Shown in pieces: positions 29,728 through 37,794 of a stretch of 64,000 nucleotides of DNA. Origin of the DNA: a virus. Numbering within the stretch: the stretch's first letter is position 1; every line of letters begins with the position of its first letter. The notes under the pieces are model-generated. The model was not told where the DNA came from. It worked only from the letters and a program-made list of their open reading frames with translations, and made no database searches. The stretch lies in IMG/VR virus record IMGVR_UViG_3300009502_000042, positions 1-64,000 of that record. The stretch is one strand, 5' to 3'. A program made the position numbers and the translations under genes.

Positions 29728-30825
29728 TTAAGATTTAGTAACTTTTTTAATAAATGCCTCCATCGGATTGCTGTCCCCGTCATTCGATCCAGCAGGGGTT
29801 TTAATCCGATTCGGGTTGGTTGTTTTGTCCAACATCAACTTCTCCATTTTGGCAGCAGACTGTTTCATTGCCTTTTGCATGAGTTCGATGTGATGGTCAG
29901 CAATGTATTGTTTCTGAATGTACTTCTGTACCCGTTCAAGGCTTTCAGCCCCGGCAGGTAATTTTTCACTCAGAACCATCAATGCGCCAGCACGAAGATA
30001 CTTCTGCTGATCTTCAACAGGAATCTCAACCTCAACCAACTCAACCTCCTTGTCTGTGGTAGGTACGCTGATTGAAAGTTTTTCAAATCCAGTCTTGATC
30101 TTAGCAAACTCAGGTTGCCATGCCGTAGCAAGTGCGTTCGTTTCCTGTGCGCTATCCTCCTTGGCATAACTTGCCTCGGGGAGCTTGATTTCGTCAAAGC
30201 GATTCTGGAGTGATTGCCTCACTCTGTCTGCCTCTAAGTCGAAATCCATTTTTGCGAACTGGTACTCCTTGGTGGATGTATCAACGTCATCCCCAAATAA
30301 CAGTGGGTGTTTACGCTCAAGATACATCTGGACGTCCTCCGGTTTTTCCTTATACTGCGGATGATCACGGAGAAAACCTGCTTTCCACAACTCTTCGGAC
30401 GTTGCCGTACCGTAGGCAATTTTGTGAAATAGCGGTGCCTCTTCAGGAGTCTGGGATTCGATAACCTGCAACTTGTACAACTTTGGATTGGTGATCTGGG
30501 GGTTTGCTGGACCCTTTTCGTTTAATGCTTTTAACTGCTCTTCAAGAGAGAGTGCCTTTGCTTTCCAGTCCGGTTCCCCGACCTTTCCAAGCATAAGGTC
30601 TTCAGGTGTCTTTGGTCCGGTTGCCCCGGCAGGTCCGGTAGGTTCCGGTTTTTTCTGGTCGGCAGGTGCCGTTGCTCCCGCAGGTCCCCCGGGAGGTTCA
30701 TCTGTCTTTTGCTGAGAGGGGTGTTTCCCCTTGAAATACTGATCCTTCTCCAGAGAAGAATGAGTTTCAAACCTTATGGTAGCGTTCTTCTTTCCATCAG
30801 GTCCGGTTGCTCCTTCGTTTGCCAT
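29728..30825 (-). CDS. Probable scaffolding protein with collagen-like N-terminus
   Basis: 365 aa between portal and capsid genes. Residues 90-350 are helical and highly charged, as in capsid scaffolds (EELWKAGFLRDHPQYKEKPE, ELMQKAMKQSAAKMEKLML). The N-terminal 75 residues contain short Gly-X-Y pieces (GATGPDG, GPAGATGPK) like those of the collagen-like fibre, which is unusual for a scaffold. The capsid gene starts six bases after its end. A promoter 36 bases upstream of the start drives it. Confidence 0.6.
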   Translation of the reverse strand: MANEGATGPDGKKNATIRFETHSSLEKDQYFKGKHPSQQKTDEPPGGPAGATAPADQKKPEPTGPAGATGPKTPEDLMLGKVGEPDWKAKALSLEEQLKALNEKGPANPQITNPKLYKLQVIESQTPEEAPLFHKIAYGTATSEELWKAGFLRDHPQYKEKPEDVQMYLERKHPLLFGDDVDTSTKEYQFAKMDFDLEADRVRQSLQNRFDEIKLPEASYAKEDSAQETNALATAWQPEFAKIKTGFEKLSISVPTTDKEVELVEVEIPVEDQQKYLRAGALMVLSEKLPAGAESLERVQKYIQKQYIADHHIELMQKAMKQSAAKMEKLMLDKTTNPNRIKTPAGSNDGDSNPMEAFIKKVTKS

Positions 30826-30860
30826 TTGTTAATTAATTTAAGTTAAAAATTACTCGGGTT

Positions 30861-30892
30861 CAAATTTACGTTTATTATTACACCAATGTCAA
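30861..30892 (-). promoter_or_regulatory. Bacteroidota-type promoter for scaffold-capsid unit
   Basis: Minus strand: TTGACATTGG with TTG at 30892-30890, then TAAATTTG at 30868-30861, spacing 21. It shares the first ten bases with the promoter at 33464-33495. It lies between the portal stop and the scaffold start. Confidence 0.8.
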
Positions 30893-30919
30893 GTACTTAT
30901 ATTATTTTACTTAAAGTTT

Positions 30920-33415
30920 TTATTGAACTGGTTGGGCCATCGGTCGAGACGCCTGTGGTGAGGGCGGTACAATTGGTCCAGATACAGGAGCGTTAGCCCC
31001 CGGGGGCATACCTCCCGGCATTGCTGGAGGCTGTCCTTCGGTATTCACCGGACCATTCGTATTTGGCTGACCACTTGGAAGTTGCCCGTTGTCTACATCT
31101 GCCTGAGTCCTGATTTGATTGGTCTGCAACCTCTCCTTAAGTGCATATTCAAGGGCGAGCAACTTGGCCTGAATAATAGCCTCTGCCTCTTTTTCTTTTA
31201 TCCTTAAAGAAGACAAAGTTGTTTCAAGCTGAATCTGGGCATCACTTTTTGCCTTGTCATTTGCGGCCTGACCCTGTTGAAGTTGAGCCTGTGACGCCTG
31301 TGCCCTCTGTGCCCCCAGTTCGTTTGCTTTCTGTTCTTTGTAGGCGATGAATGCCCTGATATCCGCAACATTTGCGCCTTCCTGAAGTTTATCAACAATA
31401 AACAGATATTCAGAGTAGGTAAGAATTGGAATCCCGTCCTTCCCAACAGAAAGAGCGGCCTGTGCTGACTCAAGAACTTTTTGCTTTGTAAGAGTGTCGA
31501 TCTTGGCCTGAATATCAATCCCCCAATAAACAGGAGGATATTTCCCGGCACCCTTGATGGCATTATATTTTGCTGGTCCGAGCATCTCAAAATAAGGAGA
31601 GTCTATCCCGGTGGCACCAGATATTTTTGAGTGGATTTTTATAGCACAATACATTCCCATGTTTTCCTTCATGGTCACCCATCCAGTGTATATCGGAGAC
31701 AAGGTGTTATTTGTTGTTTCGAGCGCAATCTGACTAACGCCAAGTCCCTGATCGTTAGTAGGGCTTTTCCCGGTGGAAAGGTCTGCGATTCCGGTAACCC
31801 GCTCAAGTTCCTGATAAAACATTTCAAGAGCCTTGACCGCACTGATAATCGCTGGTTCATAACCTCCAAGAAGTTCCTCAATAGGATTTTGAATCCCAAT
31901 CGGATTTCCCATCTGTGGAGGAGCCAGTCGATAAAGCATGTGACCTGTCTGGGTTCGTATCTTGATTACATCCAGCGGATGCAGGGTCTTTTTCCCGACC
32001 TTCAGGTTTTCAATAGAACTCAGTTCAATCTTTAGCCCACTGGGAGCGGCCTTCGCCCGGGCGTTCTGAAGTTCAAGGTATGTTAATTGAATCTGGTCGG
32101 CAATAGGAATCATCAGTTCAACCAGCGGGATGCCGGGGATGCGGTAGATAACGAAGGGAAGACGGACGTCCTTGGCGTGAAAGTCAAAAGGAATATCAGT
32201 TACTTTTCCATTGTCAAAAACAATATCCGAACCGATGATCCATTTTGTGCTATAAAGAACCCTTCTCTTATGAACACTGGTTACACGATGTTCCGTGTTA
32301 TACATTCTGGGAGGATAAATCTTGGCTGTTTTACCGTCTTTCGACTTGGAGTATTTCCAAGGCTCATTATATGACCTTCCGTCAGTGTGATTGGTTACAT
32401 AATCAGAATCAACACTCTTCCAGTAAGATACAAGTACCGGGATTTTAACATCGTCATAATAGTAAGTTCCATCCTTCCGCTCTGTACTCCAGTTTATTCC
32501 AGCCATTTTCTTCGTCTGGGCACGGGCAAGTTCGGCAAGTTTTTTCTCAGGGACGTCAAGTCTGCATCTTAGGTCTGCGATGGTCCAGTTTTCAACAATT
32601 CCACCCCAGTTAGACAGAGAGTAATCCTCGTCATCAGCGGGTTCCATAATCAACTCACTGAAGTCAATATATTTGTATTTTATTACCCCGCCAACGTCTT
32701 CATAACAGAAGGTAGCGGCTTTCCCATTTTCAAATAAGTCACGGATAACTCTTCGCTTTACCTTCTTGTTCTTGGAGATATTTGCAGTGGCGGTCAAGGC
32801 ATCTTTAATACCAATCTCGTATGCTAATTTAAAAGAGCCGATCTTCTCCATTAACTCCATTTCCTCAACGGATTGCGGGAGAGACTTATCGTCCTGCCCG
32901 GGAAGACCGAGCGTGGACCTGACCCAGTCAAACATAGGCTTGTTCTGCCCCTCAACATAAGACTCCCATTTCAGTTGCGACTTCAGGGATGTAGACTTTT
33001 CGTCAATTGCGGCAACCTTGATCTCATGTTCTGTTTTTTCAATTACCCCCTGAATATTAAGGAGGATTTTAGGGATAGGGGAAAATATTCTGGAAAAATC
33101 AACGGACATCATTGTTTCATTGTGGTTAAGTAAGGAGTCGTACTCCTTATCTCCAATGAATCTGGGACCATCCTGACGCTGTTCCAGCATGTCACGGTAT
33201 ATTTCCGTGTCTTGTCTTCCAGCGGCATAGTCCCGGTTTGTCTGGATCGACTCCTGCTCGTCAGGCGTGACGAATGCCTTTCCCGCAATATACTGACCGT
33301 AAATATACGAACTCCAATCAAAACCATATTCAGGAGTCTCTTTATATAGAGGGTCCACTTCGTCTGATGGCCGGGGGAAATTAGAGGACTTGAAATTCGC
33401 TATATTTACAATCAT
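30920..33415 (-). CDS. Portal protein
   Basis: 831 aa. Long N-terminal helical wing, a central region with IPFDFHAKDVRLPFVIYRIP, a helical stem region (QIQLTYLELQNARAKAAPSG), then ELERVTGIADLSTGKSPTND. This is the order I know from portal proteins of crAss-like phages, and the length matches. The C-terminal 150 residues are Gln-rich helix followed by a Pro/Gly/Asn-rich tail, probably the barrel and a flexible end. It forms the dodecameric DNA channel at one capsid vertex and partners TerL. The gene is transcribed from its own promoter at 33464-33495. Confidence 0.8.
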   Translation of the reverse strand: MIVNIANFKSSNFPRPSDEVDPLYKETPEYGFDWSSYIYGQYIAGKAFVTPDEQESIQTNRDYAAGRQDTEIYRDMLEQRQDGPRFIGDKEYDSLLNHNETMMSVDFSRIFSPIPKILLNIQGVIEKTEHEIKVAAIDEKSTSLKSQLKWESYVEGQNKPMFDWVRSTLGLPGQDDKSLPQSVEEMELMEKIGSFKLAYEIGIKDALTATANISKNKKVKRRVIRDLFENGKAATFCYEDVGGVIKYKYIDFSELIMEPADDEDYSLSNWGGIVENWTIADLRCRLDVPEKKLAELARAQTKKMAGINWSTERKDGTYYYDDVKIPVLVSYWKSVDSDYVTNHTDGRSYNEPWKYSKSKDGKTAKIYPPRMYNTEHRVTSVHKRRVLYSTKWIIGSDIVFDNGKVTDIPFDFHAKDVRLPFVIYRIPGIPLVELMIPIADQIQLTYLELQNARAKAAPSGLKIELSSIENLKVGKKTLHPLDVIKIRTQTGHMLYRLAPPQMGNPIGIQNPIEELLGGYEPAIISAVKALEMFYQELERVTGIADLSTGKSPTNDQGLGVSQIALETTNNTLSPIYTGWVTMKENMGMYCAIKIHSKISGATGIDSPYFEMLGPAKYNAIKGAGKYPPVYWGIDIQAKIDTLTKQKVLESAQAALSVGKDGIPILTYSEYLFIVDKLQEGANVADIRAFIAYKEQKANELGAQRAQASQAQLQQGQAANDKAKSDAQIQLETTLSSLRIKEKEAEAIIQAKLLALEYALKERLQTNQIRTQADVDNGQLPSGQPNTNGPVNTEGQPPAMPGGMPPGANAPVSGPIVPPSPQASRPMAQPVQ

Positions 33416-33463
33416 CTGTTTATCTGCTTAGATTGTTTTTCACTTAAAGTAAAACTTTAACTG

Positions 33464-33495
33464 CAAATCTACAAATAAAAAACTACCAATGTCAA
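33464..33495 (-). promoter_or_regulatory. Bacteroidota-type promoter for portal gene
   Basis: Minus strand: TTGACATTGG (TTG at 33495-33493) and TAGATTTG (33471-33464), spacing 21. The portal ATG is about 45 bases further on. Confidence 0.8.
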
Positions 33496-33521
33496 GTATG
33501 TTAATTAATTTAACAAAAGAA

Positions 33522-33548
33522 GGGTGGTAGATTTTTGGTCCACCACCC
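33522..33548 (-). terminator. Hairpin terminator between fibre and portal units
   Basis: GGGTGGT pairs with ACCACCC across a 13-base loop; on the minus strand the stem is followed by TTCTTTTGTTAAATT. It separates the fibre transcript, and the short transcript expected from the promoter at 33579-33610, from the portal promoter. Confidence 0.65.
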
Positions 33549-33578
33549 CCTGAAGGAGAAAAACTAAGAAGAACGATA

Positions 33579-33610
33579 CAAAGTAACGTAATTCAAAATA
33601 GGCTTGTCAA
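33579..33610 (-). promoter_or_regulatory. Promoter-like site with no gene before the next terminator
   Basis: Minus strand: TTGACAAGCC (TTG at 33610-33608) and TTACTTTG (33586-33579), spacing 21; the -7 element has one mismatch to TAnnTTTG. Transcription would reach the terminator at 33548-33522 after about 50-60 bases with no open frame, so this may make a small RNA. Confidence 0.5.
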
Positions 33611-33618
33611 GATAAATT

Positions 33619-33693
33619 TTAATTATTTTCATCGCTGCTGAATACCGGGAGTATAAGCATCACCAGCATAATTGTTGCAATTATTGTTTTCAT
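33619..33693 (-). CDS. 24-aa hydrophobic peptide with signal-like sequence
   Basis: A short frame on the minus strand, ATG at 33693, encoding a Lys followed by a hydrophobic stretch and a short SSDENN end (MKTIIATIMLVMLILPVFSS at the N-terminus). It lies 38 bases after the end of the signal-peptide-bearing fibre and resembles that fibre's N-terminus. It may be a real small membrane peptide or a leftover of a duplicated fibre start. Confidence 0.4.
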   Translation of the reverse strand: MKTIIATIMLVMLILPVFSSDENN

Positions 33694-33731
33694 CTTGATT
33701 GTTTTGGTTATTTGATTAGGATTTGTTTCTG

Positions 33732-36700
33732 TTATGGAGCCACCGTATTGTAGGTCCATGTTGCGTTCGTACTGGTCAAATCCATATACCTGTACTTCAT
33801 AGTTCCTCCGTCATTATAAGCAACAACGTAATAATTTCCCTTGGTGTATACTGCTGTTTCCCCAGACGCAATCGTGGGATGAGCGGCCACTTTTATAATT
33901 TTCTGATACCCAGATATTCTTTGATTTCCGTTTACATCAAGTATCTCGGTTGTTGACGGGGCGGTAGTTCCAATGGCTACGGTCCCTCCTCCGGTAACTC
34001 TCATTTTTTCCGTTCTGCTGCCACTTCCAGCCCCTGTTGTCTCTATCGTAAAGTATGCGCCAAGATTTGTAGAGCCAACATAATCCTCTTCTGCCTTTGC
34101 GAAAAGACCTGCCTGTGCCCCAGAAGGCCAAGTAAAGGTCCCTGACGCATCATATCCCCCGATGAAGGTAAAGGCTCCAAGCTGGTCCCCTGAACTCACT
34201 CTGGAGGGGGATGCGGGAGTTCCACGAGCCTTCCGCATAACAACATTTGACTTTACGGTTGCGGTGCTGCTATACATATCGAAGTTTATGGCATTTGCAG
34301 AACTTGAGACTCCGTTAATCAATCCCGTTGGGGAGGTTGTTCCTATTCCGACCGATCCAGATGTTGCAAATGAAGTACAGGATACAATCGCCCCAAGTGT
34401 TGTAACACTTGATGTTCCTGCCCATGTACTCAAGGCCGTGTTCTCAACAGAACCGAGTCCAACCTGTGCCTTTGTAACAGAGTGGGGATTTGAGGTGTTT
34501 GAAACATGCGAGGACGGAGCGGCTCCGACCTCGGTATAAGTGTATGCTGGTTTTGTTGCGGCTTTAGCCCAAGCGTAAACACTCGGGTCAGACTCTGTGG
34601 TAAGGTATCCCATACTTAACCAAGGAGGGGAAACCCATGATGGAACATAGTAGTCAACTTCCGGGAGTGTTGCCGTGTGCTTTTTTGTAACAAGAATGTT
34701 ATTATCATTTCCGTGAGGAAGTGCAACATCAACCCCGCTGTTGCTCCGAAATATAATATCTCCGGTTGCGGTCATTGGATCAACCAAGTACCCAAACGTA
34801 GAATGGTCTCCCCATCCGAAACTGGTATTCCAGTTAGCGGAATTATCGGTAATAGATGACGCCCACGCTGATCCTGTTGAAACAGGTATTCCAACACCGG
34901 GATACACCATTGAACTTGCCGGGGGAATACTACAATCGGCAGTGACGGAAACATTATACGGACCAACCATTAACGATCCGGTACGTACCTTTCCAGATAA
35001 ATAAGTATCTGTTATAGAAGAGTTTCCGATGGTAACAGTGTTTGATCCGTGACCATATAATATATTCCCTATAACAGTCTCGTTTGTACAATTTGCCGCA
35101 TACGACCCTGTCAAATACCCAATAAAAATAGATTGACTTCCATGTTGTCTCGATGCCGATCCTGTATATATTGACCCTGCACCATATCCGATGGCAATAT
35201 CTTGTCCCCCGTCTAACTTGCAACTCAGCGCATTTGTCCCAACAGCAACACCTCCGTCTCCAGTGTAATTCCCGGCACCAATTGATATGGGATTAAAACA
35301 TCCAGCACCAAGAGAAACATTATACGCCCCTGTCGTATTTGAACTTTGCCCATAGTACCCGACAGCGGTATTCATATTGGCACCCCCGGCTAATTGTCCT
35401 GAAAACGCACCAATAAAGGTATTGCTGGCTCCCAAAGATGACGATCCAGCAGATGAATATCCGACACAGGTATTATTCTCTCCAGAACCTGCGTTCACCC
35501 CAGAATACCCTCCAATAAATGTATTATACTGTCCGGTAGCAGAATATCCTGCCGAATATCCAACAGCCGTAATTCCCGATGCAAAAGTGTTTGTATATAC
35601 AGACTTGTACCCAACAGCTACGTTATTTGAGGCGTAATTATAAAAAAGGGCACTATCGCCAATAGCCACTATACTGTGACCCGCAGTATTGTTATGTAAC
35701 GCAGCCGACCCGACAGCCGTATTGCTATATCCAGTTTCGTTTGCGTATGACGAATGAAACCCATATGCCGTATTCCCACTTCCTCTTATATTTGCAGTTA
35801 ATGAATACATCCCCATAGCAGTGTTAAAGTTTCCGACAGAGTTTACGTCTAACGCCTGTACTCCGACAGCGGTGTTATACGACCCAATACTATTTGCATA
35901 CAAACTCTTCTGGCCAACAGCAGTGTTATAAATTCCAGAAGTATTATACTCCAAAGACTTACTCCCAATTGCCGTATTATAATACCCACTTGTGTTTGAT
36001 CGCAAAGAACTATCTCCAACGGCAACAAGATTGCAAGTGCTTAGATTAGATTTTAGAGAGCAAGCACCAATTGCGACATTAGACATTCCGGTTGTAACAG
36101 AAGACAAAGACGATGCCCCGACAGAAGTGTTAGCGTCTCCAATTCCTCCTCCCCCAGACGCCATTCCAACAGCCACATTATTTTTCCCAGATGTAAGATA
36201 GTACAAGGCTATTTCTCCGAGTGCTGTATTCTGATATCCAGTGGTAACATTATACATAGCCTGATGCCCTATTGCCGTGTTGTAACACCCAGTCGTGTTC
36301 CCCCAAGCCGACTTACTTCCAACAGCCGTATTCCCTCCTCCAGTACTATGAAAAAGCGAACTATCTCCTATTGACACAAGATTACTTGCTGTTGTATTAC
36401 TAAAAAGGGAAGAGGCTCCAATCGCAACATTAGAATGCCCAGAGCCATTATTATTCATGGCTACTGATCCAACGGCTGTATTACAATACCCTGTTGTTGT
36501 GTTCATTCCAGCCCTCATGCCAAAGAAGGAGTTATTGTCTGCCGTAACCCAAAACCCCGCATCTTTGCCCATAATTGTATTTTGCCCCCCAGACACATTT
36601 TCGGTTCCTGCGGCATATCCGATAATCGTGTTTTGGCTGGCGGTTGTAATCTTATCCCCGGCAAAAGACCCGATTATAACATTTGACTGTGCCCCCACTA

Positions 36701-37154
36701 TTGACTTCCCTGCATTATACCCAATTAATACTTGGTCTCCTGCGCCAGAAAATGGAGGGGATGTGTTCCCGAAGACTGTGTTTCTTAGTGATAAAAACCC
36801 TCCCCCAGTTCCAGCGACTAACCCGTTAATTAAAGCGTCTCCATTAACATCAAGTAGCGCAGTAGGATTTGTCTTCCCGATTCCAACATTACCGGAGCGA
36901 TTATAATAAGCGTTATTCGTTGCCCCTGCCTGTTCGGTCCAGAAATTAGTAGGCGCAACACCAGAAGATACACTGTCAATCCTCGCCCCGCTCCAATAAA
37001 GATGGCCTCCATAGGCATATAACAAATTTGTCTTAATTGTTGGCGGCACAGCGTTCGGGACCTTCACAATGGTTACTGTCAGCTTTTCAAGTGATTCTAT
37101 CTGGGAGTAAACCAAGATCGGGATCATTAATATGATTAACATCAGCTTTTTCAT
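33732..37154 (-). CDS. Large secreted-type repeat fibre/adhesin
   Basis: 1140 aa. Residues 1-17 form a signal peptide (MKKLMLIILMIPILVYS). Then NVGIGKTNPTALLDVNGD (about 90-107), the usual start of this fibre class; about 45 short N-[TV]-A-[IV]-G repeats to about residue 720; a mixed region; and a second SVGIGTTSPTGL / VAIGTTAPSTTEILDVNG block near 965 and 1080. The end is a small beta-rich tip (YYVVAYNDGGTMKYRYMDLT). Such heads form trimeric beta-helices. It lies between TerL and portal genes in a virion operon, so it is likely a tail or head fibre that contacts the host. The signal peptide is seen directly; its use in phage assembly is unknown. Confidence 0.75.
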   Translation of the reverse strand: MKKLMLIILMIPILVYSQIESLEKLTVTIVKVPNAVPPTIKTNLLYAYGGHLYWSGARIDSVSSGVAPTNFWTEQAGATNNAYYNRSGNVGIGKTNPTALLDVNGDALINGLVAGTGGGFLSLRNTVFGNTSPPFSGAGDQVLIGYNAGKSIVGAQSNVIIGSFAGDKITTASQNTIIGYAAGTENVSGGQNTIMGKDAGFWVTADNNSFFGMRAGMNTTTGYCNTAVGSVAMNNNGSGHSNVAIGASSLFSNTTASNLVSIGDSSLFHSTGGGNTAVGSKSAWGNTTGCYNTAIGHQAMYNVTTGYQNTALGEIALYYLTSGKNNVAVGMASGGGGIGDANTSVGASSLSSVTTGMSNVAIGACSLKSNLSTCNLVAVGDSSLRSNTSGYYNTAIGSKSLEYNTSGIYNTAVGQKSLYANSIGSYNTAVGVQALDVNSVGNFNTAMGMYSLTANIRGSGNTAYGFHSSYANETGYSNTAVGSAALHNNTAGHSIVAIGDSALFYNYASNNVAVGYKSVYTNTFASGITAVGYSAGYSATGQYNTFIGGYSGVNAGSGENNTCVGYSSAGSSSLGASNTFIGAFSGQLAGGANMNTAVGYYGQSSNTTGAYNVSLGAGCFNPISIGAGNYTGDGGVAVGTNALSCKLDGGQDIAIGYGAGSIYTGSASRQHGSQSIFIGYLTGSYAANCTNETVIGNILYGHGSNTVTIGNSSITDTYLSGKVRTGSLMVGPYNVSVTADCSIPPASSMVYPGVGIPVSTGSAWASSITDNSANWNTSFGWGDHSTFGYLVDPMTATGDIIFRSNSGVDVALPHGNDNNILVTKKHTATLPEVDYYVPSWVSPPWLSMGYLTTESDPSVYAWAKAATKPAYTYTEVGAAPSSHVSNTSNPHSVTKAQVGLGSVENTALSTWAGTSSVTTLGAIVSCTSFATSGSVGIGTTSPTGLINGVSSSANAINFDMYSSTATVKSNVVMRKARGTPASPSRVSSGDQLGAFTFIGGYDASGTFTWPSGAQAGLFAKAEEDYVGSTNLGAYFTIETTGAGSGSRTEKMRVTGGGTVAIGTTAPSTTEILDVNGNQRISGYQKIIKVAAHPTIASGETAVYTKGNYYVVAYNDGGTMKYRYMDLTSTNATWTYNTVAP

Positions 37155-37753
37155 GTCGTTTGTTCTTTATTAGTTTCAACTATCAGGGTTAACCCAACAA
37201 ACACAACGTCTGGGGTGGAAAAATAAACGGAGGTATTTGATGTGAGCGAATACAACTTACCACAACGAACGGTAGTTCTTGCCCCGGCAGCAACAGTTTC
37301 TACATCAAGAAGGTCGGTCCCGCCAAGTGTCGTGCCGAGTGACACGGAAACATCATGTAACTCATTATTCACAACAATCACCTTGACAAGACTCCATCCA
37401 GCGGGAACAGCGTTAAACGATGCAGGTGATGCCGTAACCTGATAACCAATTGTAGACACCCCATCTCCCATTCCATAAAGAGCCTCCTTCACATCATCAA
37501 GGGCGTCCAGTTTCTTTGCCTTGTATATCATGTCGTGAAGTATCGGGACGAGTTCCTGAAAAGATGGAATAACAGAATCTCCATTATACTGCTCTATGGT
37601 AGAATAATCAAATTTTATCATAAGGGCTGCAAACCTGAAGATAAACATCGTCCCGTCCGTAGTAAACTCCTTTATGTCATCTGTCGGAATATTGTCATAG
37701 TGACTACGTTGAATCTCAAAAACAAAATGTTCTACTCCCGCTCGTAGTTTCAT
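37151..37753 (-). CDS. Probable virion protein of unknown function
   Basis: 200 aa from ATG 37753; the open frame to 37765 runs into the -7 element of the promoter, so the inner ATG is the real start. The N-terminal half is mixed, the C-terminal half beta-rich (WSLVKVIVVNNELHDVSVSL, VYFSTPDVVFVGLTLIVET). It overlaps the start of the large fibre by four bases (ATGA), so the two are co-translated; it might be a fibre base or adaptor. Confidence 0.6.
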   Translation of the reverse strand: MKLRAGVEHFVFEIQRSHYDNIPTDDIKEFTTDGTMFIFRFAALMIKFDYSTIEQYNGDSVIPSFQELVPILHDMIYKAKKLDALDDVKEALYGMGDGVSTIGYQVTASPASFNAVPAGWSLVKVIVVNNELHDVSVSLGTTLGGTDLLDVETVAAGARTTVRCGKLYSLTSNTSVYFSTPDVVFVGLTLIVETNKEQTT

Positions 37754-37762
37754 GTTTTTTTG

Positions 37763-37794
37763 CAAATATATGATTTTTGAACCCCCATTGTCAA
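37763..37794 (-). promoter_or_regulatory. Bacteroidota-type promoter for fibre unit
   Basis: Minus strand: TTGACAATGG (TTG at 37794-37792) and TATATTTG (37770-37763), spacing 21. The -33 element overlaps the TerL stop codon. The ATG at 37753 is only about ten bases from the -7 element. Confidence 0.8.

Noticed and set aside
21213-37000. Rightward frames opposite the fibre and collagen-like genes (for example 25643-25951, 36457-36906)
   Set aside because: Their repeats are the reverse reading of the Gly-X-Y and NTAIG codons; no independent start signals.
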